Shown in pieces: positions 53,435 through 62,003 of a stretch of DNA of 64,000 bases (positions are counted from its first letter, which is position 1; each line of letters begins with the position of its first letter). The notes under the pieces were generated by a model. The model saw nothing but the letters and a program-made list of their open reading frames with translations, had not been told where the DNA came from and ran no database searches. Where the stretch lies: contig NZ_LT629693.1 of NCBI RefSeq assembly GCF_900099825.1, positions 7,761,001-7,825,000 of the forward strand. The letters are read 5' to 3'. The position numbers were made by a program, and so were the translations under genes. Source of the stretch: Bradyrhizobium ottawaense (GTDB lineage Bacteria; Pseudomonadota; Alphaproteobacteria; Rhizobiales; Xanthobacteraceae).

Positions 53435-55026
53435 ACCAGATCACGCCCCCGCCGAAGATCGAGATCATTCCGGGCAGCGCGCCATTTTCCGAAGCGCAGC
53501 GGTCCTGGCTGAACGGCTTCTTTGCCGGCCTGTTGTCGGACGCACCGACCCCGTTGTCGGCCGAGCAGGGCGCCGCCGTCATGGGCGGCGGCGAGGGCGA
53601 CGACGGCGAAGCGCCCTGGCACGACCAGACCATGCCGATCGCCGATCGCATGAAGCTCGCCGAAGGCCGTCCATTGCGGCGGCGGTTCATGGCGGCGATG
53701 GCGCAGCAGGATTGCGGCCAGTGCGGCTACGACTGCCATAACTATTCCGAAGCGATCGCGACCAAGAGCGAAGCACGACTTAATCTCTGCGTCCCCGGCG
53801 GCAAGGAAACCGCGCGGATGCTGAAGTCGCTCTATGAGGAGATCGACAAGGCGCCCGCCGCGCCGTCGTCGGCCACGGCTGCCGCGCCTGCGGCGCCTGC
53901 CGTGGTATCGGAGGCAGGACGCTCACGCGACAATCCGGCGCCGGCAAAATTCCTCTCGCGCCGGTTGCTGAACGGCAAGGGCTCGGAAAAGGAAACCTGG
54001 CATATCGAGTTCGATCTCTCCGGCTGCGGTCTCGATTACGTCGTCGGCGACTCCTTCGGCATCTTCGCCCGCAACGATCTCGGCCTGGTGGACCAGATCA
54101 TCGCGCTGCTCGGCGCGTCGCATACGACCGAGGTGAGGGGCAAGACGTTGCGCGAGGTCTTGCTCGACGATGTCTCGCTGTCTCCGGCGCCGGACTCGCT
54201 GTTCGAGTTGATCTCTTACTTGACCGGTGGCGCGCTGCGCGAGAAGGCCCGCGCGCTGGCGCAAGGCGAAGATCCCGATGGCGACGCCGCTACGCTCGAC
54301 GTGATGGCGGTCTTGCAGAAATTTTTGCGGGTCCGTCCGCATCCCGAGGCCTTCGTCGAGGCGCTGGAACCGCTGCAGCCGCGGCTTTACTCGATCTCGT
54401 CGTCGCACAATGCCACGCCCGGAAAACTGTCGCTGACGGTGGATTGCGTTCGTTACGTCATCAACAAGCGCCGGCGTCTGGGACTTGCATCGACGTTTCT
54501 TTCGGAGCGGATCAATCCGGGTGACGAACTCAAGGTCTATGTCCAGAAGGCCCACGGCTTCGCGCTGCCTGAGGATGCGAAAACGCCGATCATCATGGTC
54601 GGTCCGGGTACCGGCATCGCGCCGTTTCGCGCCTTCCTGCACGACCGCCGCGCCACCGGCGCGCCCGGCAAGAACTGGCTGTTCTTCGGTCATCAGCGCA
54701 GCGATTGCGATTTCTTCTATGCCGACGAACTCAACGCGATGAAGACCTCGGGTCTGCTGACCCGGTTGTCGCTGGCATGGTCGCGCGACGGCGACAAGAA
54801 GTTCTACGTCCAGGATCGCATGCGCGAGGTCGGCCGCGAGGTATGGACGTGGCTCGCCGAGGGCGCTCACGTCTACATCTGCGGCGATGCCAAGCGGATG
54901 GCAAAGGACGTCGAGCGGGCGCTGGTCGACATCGTCGCGCAGTTCGGCGCACGCTCGACCGACGAGGCCATCCTCTTTGTCGCGGACCTGAAGAAGAAGG
55001 GCCGGTTCCAGCAGGACGTGTACTAA
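53431..55026 (+). CDS. Flavoprotein reductase with N-terminal 4Fe-4S domain (CysJ-like, electron donor for NirA)
   Basis: 531 residues. Residues 90-125 hold a 4Fe-4S domain (Cys95, 98, 102 and 120 in CGQCGYDC and LNLCVPGG). A linker then leads to a CysJ-like FAD domain (RLYSISSSH) and an NADP domain (GPGTGIAPFRAFLHDRR, FFGHQRSDCDFF, VYICGDAKRMA). The C-terminus GRFQQDVY is CysJ-like. The flavodoxin domain of CysJ is absent and the iron-sulfur domain takes its place. It should pass electrons from NADPH to NirA; the two start/stop codons overlap. Confidence 0.85.
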   Translation: MNQITPPPKIEIIPGSAPFSEAQRSWLNGFFAGLLSDAPTPLSAEQGAAVMGGGEGDDGEAPWHDQTMPIADRMKLAEGRPLRRRFMAAMAQQDCGQCGYDCHNYSEAIATKSEARLNLCVPGGKETARMLKSLYEEIDKAPAAPSSATAAAPAAPAVVSEAGRSRDNPAPAKFLSRRLLNGKGSEKETWHIEFDLSGCGLDYVVGDSFGIFARNDLGLVDQIIALLGASHTTEVRGKTLREVLLDDVSLSPAPDSLFELISYLTGGALREKARALAQGEDPDGDAATLDVMAVLQKFLRVRPHPEAFVEALEPLQPRLYSISSSHNATPGKLSLTVDCVRYVINKRRRLGLASTFLSERINPGDELKVYVQKAHGFALPEDAKTPIIMVGPGTGIAPFRAFLHDRRATGAPGKNWLFFGHQRSDCDFFYADELNAMKTSGLLTRLSLAWSRDGDKKFYVQDRMREVGREVWTWLAEGAHVYICGDAKRMAKDVERALVDIVAQFGARSTDEAILFVADLKKKGRFQQDVY

Positions 55027-55154
55027 GAGCGGGATGAGCCTTTTTCGCGCTCCATTCTACTTTGCATGGGGTTGTTTTCGCGATTTGTGTCTGGCGCCCC
55101 AGCGCAGTGCGCTTTCGGGATATCGGGTTCCGATTAGCTCAAATCGGCCCGAAT

Positions 55155-55188
55155 AAAATTCTCGCCGGAATCCCGGCCGGAGAATTTT
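55155..55188. terminator. Symmetric terminator-like hairpin after the nirA operon
   Basis: AAAATTCTC (55155-55163) and GAGAATTTT (55180-55188) pair perfectly around a GC-rich inner stem (CCGG/CCGG). The A and T tracts suit termination in either direction. It lies 129 bases after the flavoprotein stop. I see nothing else in 55027-55299. Confidence 0.5.
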
Positions 55189-55299
55189 CATCTGAAAACC
55201 GAGTCTAGCGAAGCATCCGCATCGCTATTTTTCCGGCCGGCTTGAATCCGGACGCAAACGATATTCCATATGCCGCTCATGCAGCGTTGGAGATCGACC

Positions 55300-55452
55300 A
55301 TGCGCGAAATATCGGCGGAAGCCCGCCTTCACTTTTATGCGCGCTCGCTGTCGCGAAAGACCGGAACCGGATTTCATACCGCTGCACTGTACGGCGCGCT
55401 GGCGGTGATCGCGGCTGTCGTCTTCGGCACGTTCTCGGTTCACCCGTTCTAG
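55300..55452 (+). CDS. 50-residue single-pass membrane protein
   Basis: ATG 55300 is preceded by TGGAG with seven-base spacing, better than the in-frame ATG at 55270. The peptide has a charged N-terminal half (MREISAEARLHFYARSLSRK) and a hydrophobic helix (about 28-47) ending VHPF. No family is recognised. It stands alone between the nirA operon and pxpA, with a palindromic repeat after its stop. Confidence 0.55.
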   Translation: MREISAEARLHFYARSLSRKTGTGFHTAALYGALAVIAAVVFGTFSVHPF

Positions 55453-55463
55453 CTCTTTTGTTT

Positions 55464-55510
55464 GACACGTTTTCTTTTCGCGAACCGGTGCCCACTTCGC
55501 TCGAAAACAC
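55464..55510. repeat. Palindromic intergenic repeat, family A, copy 3
   Basis: GACACGTTTTCTTTTCGCG at the left and TTCGCTCGAAAACAC at the right flank the GAACCGGTGCCCAC core, closely matching 42216-42262 in reverse. It fills the convergent gap between the 50-residue protein gene and pxpA and overlaps the pxpA stop codon. Confidence 0.75.
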
Positions 55511-56280
55511 TACGCCCCCGTCTTGAACGGCGTCACCGCAATCCCGGCATTCTTCAGCGCCTGACGTACCCCGCGCGCGATCTCGACGGCGGTCGGATTG
55601 TCGCCATGGATGCAGACCGTATCGGTACGCATCTTGATGACCTTGCCGGTGACCGAGACCACCGCACCGTCCTGCACCATCCTCACCACGCGATCGGCAA
55701 TCTCCCTGGCGTCGTGCAGCACGGCGCCGGGCTTCTTGCGCGAGACCAGATTGCCGTTGTCCTCATAGGCGCGGTCGGCGAACACCTCGTGCACCATCGG
55801 CAGATTGGCGGCTTCGCCCGCCGTCACGAGTTTTGAGTTGGCCAGCACCACGAAGATCAGACTGGGATCGACGGCCTTGATGGCGTTGGCGATGGCGCGA
55901 GCCGTCATGTCGTCCTCGCAGGCGACGTTGGAGATCGCCCCATGCGCCTTGACGTGCGTCACCTTGTGGCCGGCGGCGGTTGCGATCGCCTGCAAGGCGC
56001 CGATCTGGTAGGCGATCAGGTTCTCGATTTCCGACGACGTCAGACCCGGCATCGGCCGCCGGCCAAAGCCGTGCAGGTCGCGATATCCAGGGTGGGCGCC
56101 GACGCTGACGCCTTTCGCCTTCGCCAGTTCGACCGTCTTGCGCATGATGTCGGCATCGCCGGCATGGAAGCCGCAGGCGACATTGACCGACGTCGCGAGT
56201 TCGATCATCTCGGCATCATGGCCCATTTCCCAGGGGCCAAAGCTTTCGCCGAGATCACAATTGAGGTCGATGCTTGCCAT
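55510..56280 (-). CDS. pxpA: 5-oxoprolinase subunit PxpA (LamB/YcsF family)
   Basis: 256 residues, full length. Family motifs include [17 protein letters not shown] at the N-terminus, [31 protein letters not shown] and [20 protein letters not shown]. With PxpB and PxpC it hydrolyses 5-oxoproline to glutamate using ATP. It is the last gene of a pxpB-pxpC-pxpA operon, 37 bases after pxpC. Confidence 0.95.
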   Translation of the reverse strand: MASIDLNCDLGESFGPWEMGHDAEMIELATSVNVACGFHAGDADIMRKTVELAKAKGVSVGAHPGYRDLHGFGRRPMPGLTSSEIENLIAYQIGALQAIATAAGHKVTHVKAHGAISNVACEDDMTARAIANAIKAVDPSLIFVVLANSKLVTAGEAANLPMVHEVFADRAYEDNGNLVSRKKPGAVLHDAREIADRVVRMVQDGAVVSVTGKVIKMRTDTVCIHGDNPTAVEIARGVRQALKNAGIAVTPFKTGA

Positions 56281-56317
56281 GATGTTCGTCCGCTTCTCGT
56301 CTTGAGGATCTTGGTGG

Positions 56318-57361
56318 TTAGTCCGGCCCCGTTATCTCGGCCTCCCAGGTACCGGCGTCGATCGCGCTGACGGCGTAGCCTGCGACATTGGCATCGTGCA
56401 GCGCGTCAAGGTTGAGATCAACGCTTTCGATTGATCGCAGCCGGTCGGGCAGGGAGCGCAGCAGCTCGGCAAACCTGCGCGCCTCGGCCTGCGCCTCGGC
56501 CATGCTGACGGCCTGGAAGCGAAACGGCCGTCCGGCCGGGGTCTGGGCAAACCGGCCGAAATCCGCTGAGATCACGGTTGCGATCTTGGGATAGCCGCCG
56601 CTGGTGCCGCGGTCCGGCATCAGCACGATCGGCTGGCCGTTGCCGGGCACCTGCAGGCTCCCGTTCACGGTGCCGTCGGAAACGATGTTGTGGCCGTGCA
56701 GATGTGTGAGCGCGGGGCCTTCGAGCCGGTACCCCATACGGTCGCTGGTAGCCGAAATCTTCCACTCGCTGTCGACAAACAGCTTCTTGGTGTCGTCGGC
56801 GAATTCGTCGTCCTGCGGTCCCCACACCACCCGGATCGGCGCGTCCGATACGGCGGGCAGTTCGATCCGCCGCTCGGTCGCGCCGCTGGCGGTCGTCGTC
56901 TGCAATTCGTCTCCGGCCTGCAGGGGACGTGGATACGGGCTGCCGAGGCCGGCCCGCGCGTTGACGGCGAGGCTGCCGAACATCGGCTCGCCGGCAATAC
57001 TGCCTTCGATGGCGAGATAACTGAACGAACCGCTGCGGGCAAAGCCGAGCGTCAGCGTCTCGCCGTCGGCAAGCGTCGCCGAGGTGTTCGGCACAACCGG
57101 CCGCCCGGCGATATCGGCATTCCGTGACGCACCGGCAAGCGCGATCCGAACCGCGCCGCCGCGCGCCGTGAAAGCCGCCCCGAACGGGCCGATTTCGACG
57201 CAGGCTGCAAACGGTTCGTTTCCCACCAGCGTATTCGCCGTTGCCAGCGCCAGACGGTCCATCGCGCCGCTCGGCACCAGGCCATAGCGCTGGGAGCCGG
57301 GACGTCCACCGTCCTGGATCGAGCTTGCCGGACCGATCGATGTGATGACGAGCTTGCTCAT
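56318..57361 (-). CDS. pxpC: 5-oxoprolinase subunit PxpC (biotin-dependent carboxyltransferase family)
   Basis: 347 residues. KipA-type motifs: [22 protein letters not shown] at the N-terminus (about 14-35), [16 protein letters not shown] and [18 protein letters not shown] 57361 overlaps the pxpB stop as ATGA, so I reject the longer frame to 57553. PxpB and PxpC form the ATP-using partner complex of PxpA. Confidence 0.95.
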   Translation of the reverse strand: MSKLVITSIGPASSIQDGGRPGSQRYGLVPSGAMDRLALATANTLVGNEPFAACVEIGPFGAAFTARGGAVRIALAGASRNADIAGRPVVPNTSATLADGETLTLGFARSGSFSYLAIEGSIAGEPMFGSLAVNARAGLGSPYPRPLQAGDELQTTTASGATERRIELPAVSDAPIRVVWGPQDDEFADDTKKLFVDSEWKISATSDRMGYRLEGPALTHLHGHNIVSDGTVNGSLQVPGNGQPIVLMPDRGTSGGYPKIATVISADFGRFAQTPAGRPFRFQAVSMAEAQAEARRFAELLRSLPDRLRSIESVDLNLDALHDANVAGYAVSAIDAGTWEAEITGPD

Positions 57362-58089
57362 GAGGCCAGCAACTCGGCCACGAACTCGCCGGCTTCCGCG
57401 GCGCGGTCCTGCTCCGCGAAGGTTTTGGCGTCGACAGCCGCAAAGCTGATTTGGTCGCCCGGCTCCAAAAGGAAGATTGGATCGCGGTGGAGCTGATAGG
57501 TGCGAACCGCGGTCTGTCCGAGCAAATGCCAGCCGCTCGGGCCGGCGAGGCACTGCACGCCGGTCTGCACGCCGCCGATCGAAATCGTGCCGGCGGGAGT
57601 GAGCAGACGCGGGTTCTGACGCCGCGGCAGATGCAGGAAATCGGCAAGGCCGCTGAGATAGGACCAGCCCGGCGTAAAGCCGATCATGGCGACGCGGTAG
57701 TGGCCGGCCGTGTGCCGCGCCACGATGTCGTCAGGCGTGGTGTTGAGGGTTTTTGCTACGTCCTCGAGGTCGATGCCGTGCTCGCCGCCATAGACGACGG
57801 GAATGCGCCAGCGCCGGGCCGCTATCGTCGCCGGAACAGGCCGTTGTGCGAGCGCCAGCAGCTTCTCGCCAAGATCGTCGAAACCGACCTGCAGGGGATC
57901 GTAATGCACCAGCAGCGACCGGTAGGTCGGCACGGCCTCGGTTACACCCGCGATCGGCTCGGCCGCCAGCGCGCGGTCGAGCGCCAGCACCCGCCGGTTG
58001 GCGGCATCATCGATGCTGCGGCTGAATTCCACCGTGATGGCGCTGTCGCCACTGGGCAAAAGGCGGGGCGGGGATAGCGGCGCGGCCAT
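57358..58089 (-). CDS. pxpB: 5-oxoprolinase subunit PxpB (KipI family)
   Basis: 243 residues with KipI/allophanate-hydrolase subunit 1 motifs: LPSGDSAITVEFS, PTYRSLLVHYDPL, VVYGGEHGIDLEDVA, MIGFTPGWSYLSGLADFLHL and GGVQTGVQCLAGPSGWHLLG. It is the first gene of the pxp operon. It is divergent from the RraA-family gene across a 229-base region that contains a weak family A repeat near 58135-58172. Confidence 0.95.
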   Translation of the reverse strand: MAAPLSPPRLLPSGDSAITVEFSRSIDDAANRRVLALDRALAAEPIAGVTEAVPTYRSLLVHYDPLQVGFDDLGEKLLALAQRPVPATIAARRWRIPVVYGGEHGIDLEDVAKTLNTTPDDIVARHTAGHYRVAMIGFTPGWSYLSGLADFLHLPRRQNPRLLTPAGTISIGGVQTGVQCLAGPSGWHLLGQTAVRTYQLHRDPIFLLEPGDQISFAAVDAKTFAEQDRAAEAGEFVAELLAS

Positions 58090-58134
58090 GGCCTTGTAAC
58101 TGCCTCGTAGCTTCTGGGCTGAAGCCGATCTGTA

Positions 58135-58172
58135 GCGTGTTTTGCGGGGAAGTGGAATTCGCTTCGTGTGAA
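58135..58172. repeat. Degenerate family A palindromic repeat
   Basis: GCGTGTTTTGCGGGGAAGTGG followed by TTCGCTTCGTGTG partly matches the family A consensus but lacks the right-hand GAAAACGC arm. It lies in the divergent region upstream of pxpB, unlike the other copies, which sit at gene ends. Confidence 0.3.
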
Positions 58173-58318
58173 ATCGGCCTGCAAGTTCAATAAATTAATC
58201 TGCATTGCGTTGATAAGATGTTGTGATCGGCGCATATCTGGCAGGCCCTTGACGCGATGCCTGTGCCCCGCAAGATGCGCGGGCTTTCATCAATTCCCTC
58301 CCGGAGCCTGCATTCCAG

Positions 58319-59017
58319 ATGTCCCTGACCCCTGAAGCCGTCGCAACCCTGTCCCGTGTCTCCACCGGCACCATCACCACCGTTCTGCTCAAGAAGGGCC
58401 TGCGGAACGTCTGGATGCGCGGCGCCAAGCCGCTGCGACCCGGGTTGCCTCGGCTGGTTGGACCGGCCTTTACGCTGCGCTTCGTACCCGCGCGCGAAGA
58501 TCTGGCGACACCCGAATCGTGGTCTTCGCCGATCTCCACCCGCACCGCGATTGAAGCGATGCCGAAAGGCTGCATCTGTGTCACCGATGCCATGGGCGTC
58601 ACCGATGCCGGCATTTTCGGCGACATTCTCTGCGCCCGCATGGTCAAGCGCGGCGTGGCGGCGCTGATCACCGATGGCGTGGTGCGCGACGTCGAAGGCG
58701 TGCTCGGCACGAACCTGCCGGTCTGGTGCGACGGTTTTGCCGCGCCGCCGTCGGTCGCCGGGCTGACCTTCGTCGGCTGGGGCGAGCCGATCGGCTGCGG
58801 CGGGGTCGCGGTATTTCCCAACGACATCGTGGTCGCGGACCAGGACGGCGCCGTGCTGATCCCGCAGGCACTGCTCGACCATGTGCTGGCCGAGGGGCCG
58901 GAGCAGGAGCGAATGGAGGCCTGGATCGTCAACGAGGTGAATAACGGCGCGGCGCTGCCGGGCCTTTATCCGATGAACGCCGAGACCAAGGCGCGCTACG
59001 CCGCCAGCAAGAAATAA
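58319..59017 (+). CDS. RraA-family protein (aldolase/regulator of ribonuclease fold)
   Basis: 232 residues. It has the RraA-like core with GPAFTLRFVP, GDILCARMVKRGVAALITDG, VVRDVEGV and the C-terminal NDIVVADQDGAVLIPQ. The G-D and R-D pairs correspond to the metal and substrate site of the related HMG/CHA aldolases. Members of this length in Bradyrhizobium are often annotated as ribonuclease activity regulators, but an aldolase or decarboxylase on a keto-acid is at least as likely. The cupin gene follows 21 bases after its stop. Confidence 0.8.
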   Translation: MSLTPEAVATLSRVSTGTITTVLLKKGLRNVWMRGAKPLRPGLPRLVGPAFTLRFVPAREDLATPESWSSPISTRTAIEAMPKGCICVTDAMGVTDAGIFGDILCARMVKRGVAALITDGVVRDVEGVLGTNLPVWCDGFAAPPSVAGLTFVGWGEPIGCGGVAVFPNDIVVADQDGAVLIPQALLDHVLAEGPEQERMEAWIVNEVNNGAALPGLYPMNAETKARYAASKK

Positions 59018-59038
59018 CATCAACAAAGAGGTGACCCC

Positions 59039-59443
59039 ATGGATTTCCATCCCGCCGGCTCACGGCCAACGCGCACCGCACCGCCCGAATATTTCACCGG
59101 CACCGTGCTGCAGGACCCGATCATCGCGACCTCGTCCCCGGCACGACTGGTCGTCAATTCCGTTTCCTTCCAGCCCGGCGCGCGCACCGCATGGCATACG
59201 CATCCGCTCGGCCAGACGTTGTATGTGCTGGCAGGGCTCGGCCGAATTCAAACCAAGGGCGAACCGATCCGGGAAATCCGCCCCGGCGACGTAGTCTGGA
59301 TTCCGCCGGGTGAAAAACACTGGCACGGCGCATCGCCGACCAACGGCATGACCCACCTCGCGATGCAGGAAGCGCTCGACGGCAATACCGCGACCTGGAT
59401 GGAAAAGGTCACGGACGAGGAATATTCGGTCAAGATCGGCTAG
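59039..59443 (+). CDS. Single-domain cupin protein
   Basis: 134 residues forming one cupin barrel. Motif 1 is GARTAWHTHPLGQTLYVLAG (His-x-His; the usual Glu position is Gln). Motif 2 is PGDVVWIPPGEKHWHGA. It is probably a metal-binding protein of the YhhW or carboxymuconolactone-associated cupin type. It is likely co-transcribed with the RraA-family gene, so the two may act on the same small carboxylic acid. Confidence 0.82.
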   Translation: MDFHPAGSRPTRTAPPEYFTGTVLQDPIIATSSPARLVVNSVSFQPGARTAWHTHPLGQTLYVLAGLGRIQTKGEPIREIRPGDVVWIPPGEKHWHGASPTNGMTHLAMQEALDGNTATWMEKVTDEEYSVKIG

Positions 59444-59473
59444 CGCCTGTCACAGGCAGACCATCCGCTACCA

Positions 59474-59917
59474 GTGGGCACCATCGTTCTGATGGTGCTC
59501 GCGTCGGTGCTTTACGTCGCGATGCTCACCACCGTCTCGTTTTCGGCAGGCGGTGGCGATGCGGCGATGGGCGAGGCGTTGGCGAGCTTCTTGCTCACCG
59601 TGGCGCTCTGGATGGTGCTGGCATTGCTGGTCGGCGCCGCCGCCATCATGGGGGAAATCCCGCGCTGGATCGTTGTGGTCAGCGCCTTCCTGGTACCGCT
59701 CGCCGGCGTGACAACCTTTGTCGCCATCGACATGTGCTCGCGCCATATCAAATGGGCGGTGATCGGACCGGTATTGCTGCCGCTGCTGGTGACATCAGCC
59801 GCGACAGTGGCGCGCTTCGCAAAACTCCGGGCTGCATTCCCTGGCAATGGATTCAACATCGCCATTTGGAGCGCGGTCGCCAGCTTGTCACTCGTGCTGC
59901 TGTTGGCAGCGATGTGA
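59474..59917 (+). CDS. Four-helix membrane protein of unknown function
   Basis: 147 residues from GTG 59474, or 141 from ATG 59492. Four hydrophobic segments are visible (about 3-22, 34-58, 64-85, 93-112), with a fifth at the C-terminus (125-146). No family is recognised. It begins 30 bases after the cupin stop and may be read through from that operon, though its ribosome site is weak. Confidence 0.6.
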   Translation: MGTIVLMVLASVLYVAMLTTVSFSAGGGDAAMGEALASFLLTVALWMVLALLVGAAAIMGEIPRWIVVVSAFLVPLAGVTTFVAIDMCSRHIKWAVIGPVLLPLLVTSAATVARFAKLRAAFPGNGFNIAIWSAVASLSLVLLLAAM

Positions 59918-60050
59918 ACAGCGCGCGGTGGTCGCGTCCTAGATCCGCTGCGCAGTTGCAGCTCATATGGAGATTGTGACTGACCTCACGTCGGCAATGC
60001 CGTGCGCGAAGCCGATGGCATTCGGAAGCGAGAGCCGACAAGGTTCTCAA

Positions 60051-60079
60051 ACAAAAAGCCCCCCCGATTAAGCGAGGCT
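60051..60079 (-). terminator. Terminator of the DUF2147 gene
   Basis: Reading minus, AGCCTC pairs with GGGGCT (one wobble) and is followed by TTTTTGTTT. It lies about 28 bases after the DUF2147 stop at 60107. Confidence 0.65.
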
Positions 60080-60106
60080 CTTGTTGAGTGCGCCGTGCCG
60101 AATTTG

Positions 60107-60937
60107 TCAGTTGACGCGGGTCCAGGTCTGGCCGCCGCAGAACACGCCGCCGAAGGCGCAACCCTGGACGCGCAGGCTGTCGGAGCCTTTCAGCGCAATC
60201 GTCGAATCATAGGTGCTGCCGGTGTTCGGATCGAGAATGCGGCCGCTCCATTTGGCGTCCTTGGCGGGCTTCATGTTGATCAGAACCTGCTCGCCGTTCT
60301 GGTTCGATTTCTTGTCGACCGAATAGCCGCAGAGATTGGCGCCGCACTGCTCGATCCTGACCTTGCCTTCCTTCTCTTCCGTCAACCACAGGCCGAGCGG
60401 TGAGTTCGCAGCCTGAACCGTTGCCGGGGCGGGCGCGGTGGGCGGTGCGGCGGCGACGACCGGTGCGGGCGCAGCGGCAGGCTTGGCGACCGGAGCCGCT
60501 TCTTGCTGAACCGGCGGGGCAGGCGGCGCGGGCGGAGGTGTCGTTGCGGTATCTGCGGGCGTGGCGGCTGCCGTTGAAGTCGATGGTTCAGCCGTCGTTG
60601 CCGCAGCAGGCGCTGTCGGCGTGGCAGGGGGCGTGGAAACCGGAGCCGTAGCTGCGGGCGTCGCAGCCTGATCGGACGGAGCCGGCGCCGCAGCGTCGGG
60701 GGTGGACTGCTGCGGATTGGTCTTGGCCTGTTGGGGTGTCTTGTTGCGCGAACGGTCGGTGTCCTCGTTGCGCGAACGCCTGGCCTTGCGGCCGCTATTG
60801 TCATAGACGCCAGGAATCGAGACGGTCCCGCGATCGGGATCGACACGAATGGTGCGGCCGCCATATTCGAAGGTGTACTGCGCCTGCGCCGCGGTGCTCG
60901 CGAGCAACAGGGCGGCGATAGCCAGAAGCTTCTTCAT
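60107..60937 (-). CDS. Exported DUF2147 protein with Ala/Pro/Thr-rich linker
   Basis: 276 residues from ATG 60937. A signal peptide (MKKLLAIAALLLASTAAQAQ) is followed by a short segment with YEYGGRTIRVD-like character, and a 110-residue Ala-Pro-Thr linker (about 70-180). The DUF2147 domain starts at SPLGLWLTEEKEGKVRIEQC and ends CAFGGVFCGGQTWTRV, with its cysteines. The domain resembles lipocalin-like periplasmic proteins; its function is undefined. A CRP/FNR-type palindrome lies 63-76 bases upstream. Confidence 0.85.
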   Translation of the reverse strand: MKKLLAIAALLLASTAAQAQYTFEYGGRTIRVDPDRGTVSIPGVYDNSGRKARRSRNEDTDRSRNKTPQQAKTNPQQSTPDAAAPAPSDQAATPAATAPVSTPPATPTAPAAATTAEPSTSTAAATPADTATTPPPAPPAPPVQQEAAPVAKPAAAPAPVVAAAPPTAPAPATVQAANSPLGLWLTEEKEGKVRIEQCGANLCGYSVDKKSNQNGEQVLINMKPAKDAKWSGRILDPNTGSTYDSTIALKGSDSLRVQGCAFGGVFCGGQTWTRVN

Positions 60938-60999
60938 CACGACCTCCTGAACAGGGAATTCCAATCCCCGAAGCTAGCGCGTCGGCAGCTTCACTCAAC

Positions 61000-61013
61000 G
61001 TGATCCAGATCAC
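61000..61013. promoter_or_regulatory. CRP/FNR-family (FixK-like) binding palindrome
   Basis: GTGATCCAGATCAC is a palindrome apart from its central CA. It matches the inner TGAT-N4-ATCA of FNR/FixK boxes (TTGAT-N4-ATCAA) and also the GTGA-N6-TCAC of CRP sites. Its outer bases are G and C in place of the T and A usual for FixK. It lies 63 bases upstream of the DUF2147 start codon, a normal activator distance. Confidence 0.5.
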
Positions 61014-61123
61014 TTTCAAACTATGAGTCGTATACTAGCGGCTTTGGTTCAAAGATGCTCCGGCCAGTCTAGTTTGCGCCCTATGAACGGTCAATTTTGC
61101 GCGAAAACCAATCTGTTTGCGGA

Positions 61124-61906
61124 TCAATCGAACCAGGCGGCGTAGATTTTCCGGTAGCTGCCGTCCTCGGTAGCGATATGCAGCCATTGATCGACAAACG
61201 CCTTCAGCGCGACATCGCGTTGCAGCCAGTAGGCCTTCTCGGCGAAGTCGAACGGCTTTTCCGGATGCACCGCGCAGAGCACGCCGGCATGCTGCTTCTG
61301 CTGGTACCTTGTCTCGGCAGCGTCCGTCATCATCAGGTCGGCATTGCCGTTGGCAATTTCATCGAAGATGCTGACGTTGTCGTTCCAGGTTTTGATCTCG
61401 GCGTTCCTGATATTGGCCTTGGCAAAGCGCTCGTTGGTACCGCCGGGATTGACGATCACGCGCGTACCGGCCTTGTCGATATCGGCGATGGTTTCAAATT
61501 TGCCCTTGTCGGCGCAGCGGGCGATCGGGGTCTTGCCTTCGCGCATGATCGGCGTGGAGAACATTCCCTTTTTCTGGCGGTCGAGTGTGATCGAGACGCC
61601 GCCCATCGCGACGTCGAAATTGTCGGCTTCGAAATCCTTCATCATCTGCGGCCATGCGGTCTGCACGAATTCGACCTTGACGCCGAGCGCCTTGCCGAGC
61701 GCCTCGGCCATGTCGACGTCGAAACCGCGGAACTTGGCGGTCGCCTTGTCGAAATAGGTGAACGGCAGATAGTCGCCGGTCATGCCGACGCGCAGCGTGC
61801 CGCGCTTGATGATGTCATCGAGACGCGAGGAGGCGGCCGGTTGCTGTGCTGACGCCGAAAAAATCCACATGACAGCCATGACGAGGCCAGCCAACATCCG
61901 AAACAT
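61124..61906 (-). CDS. Periplasmic family 3 solute-binding protein, cyclohexadienyl dehydratase (PheC)-like
   Basis: 260 residues. A signal peptide ends FSASAQQ. The type II binding fold has GTLRVGMTGDYLPFTYFD, GFDVDMAEALGKALG and NPGGTNERFAKANI. The segment MTDAAETRYQQKQHAGVLCAV with a conserved acid resembles PheC, the periplasmic dehydratase that makes phenylpyruvate or phenylalanine precursors. It could be an enzyme or an amino-acid receptor; no transporter genes are adjacent. The start at 61906 places Met just before the signal peptide. Confidence 0.8.
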   Translation of the reverse strand: MFRMLAGLVMAVMWIFSASAQQPAASSRLDDIIKRGTLRVGMTGDYLPFTYFDKATAKFRGFDVDMAEALGKALGVKVEFVQTAWPQMMKDFEADNFDVAMGGVSITLDRQKKGMFSTPIMREGKTPIARCADKGKFETIADIDKAGTRVIVNPGGTNERFAKANIRNAEIKTWNDNVSIFDEIANGNADLMMTDAAETRYQQKQHAGVLCAVHPEKPFDFAEKAYWLQRDVALKAFVDQWLHIATEDGSYRKIYAAWFD

Positions 61907-62003
61907 CACGTCTTCTCCCCGGGCGAATTCTATTGCACCTTGGTGCGATGGCGCCGGATTTAGACCAGATGCCCGTGCGGTGCCAGCCGGAGAAACCGAA
62001 ATC

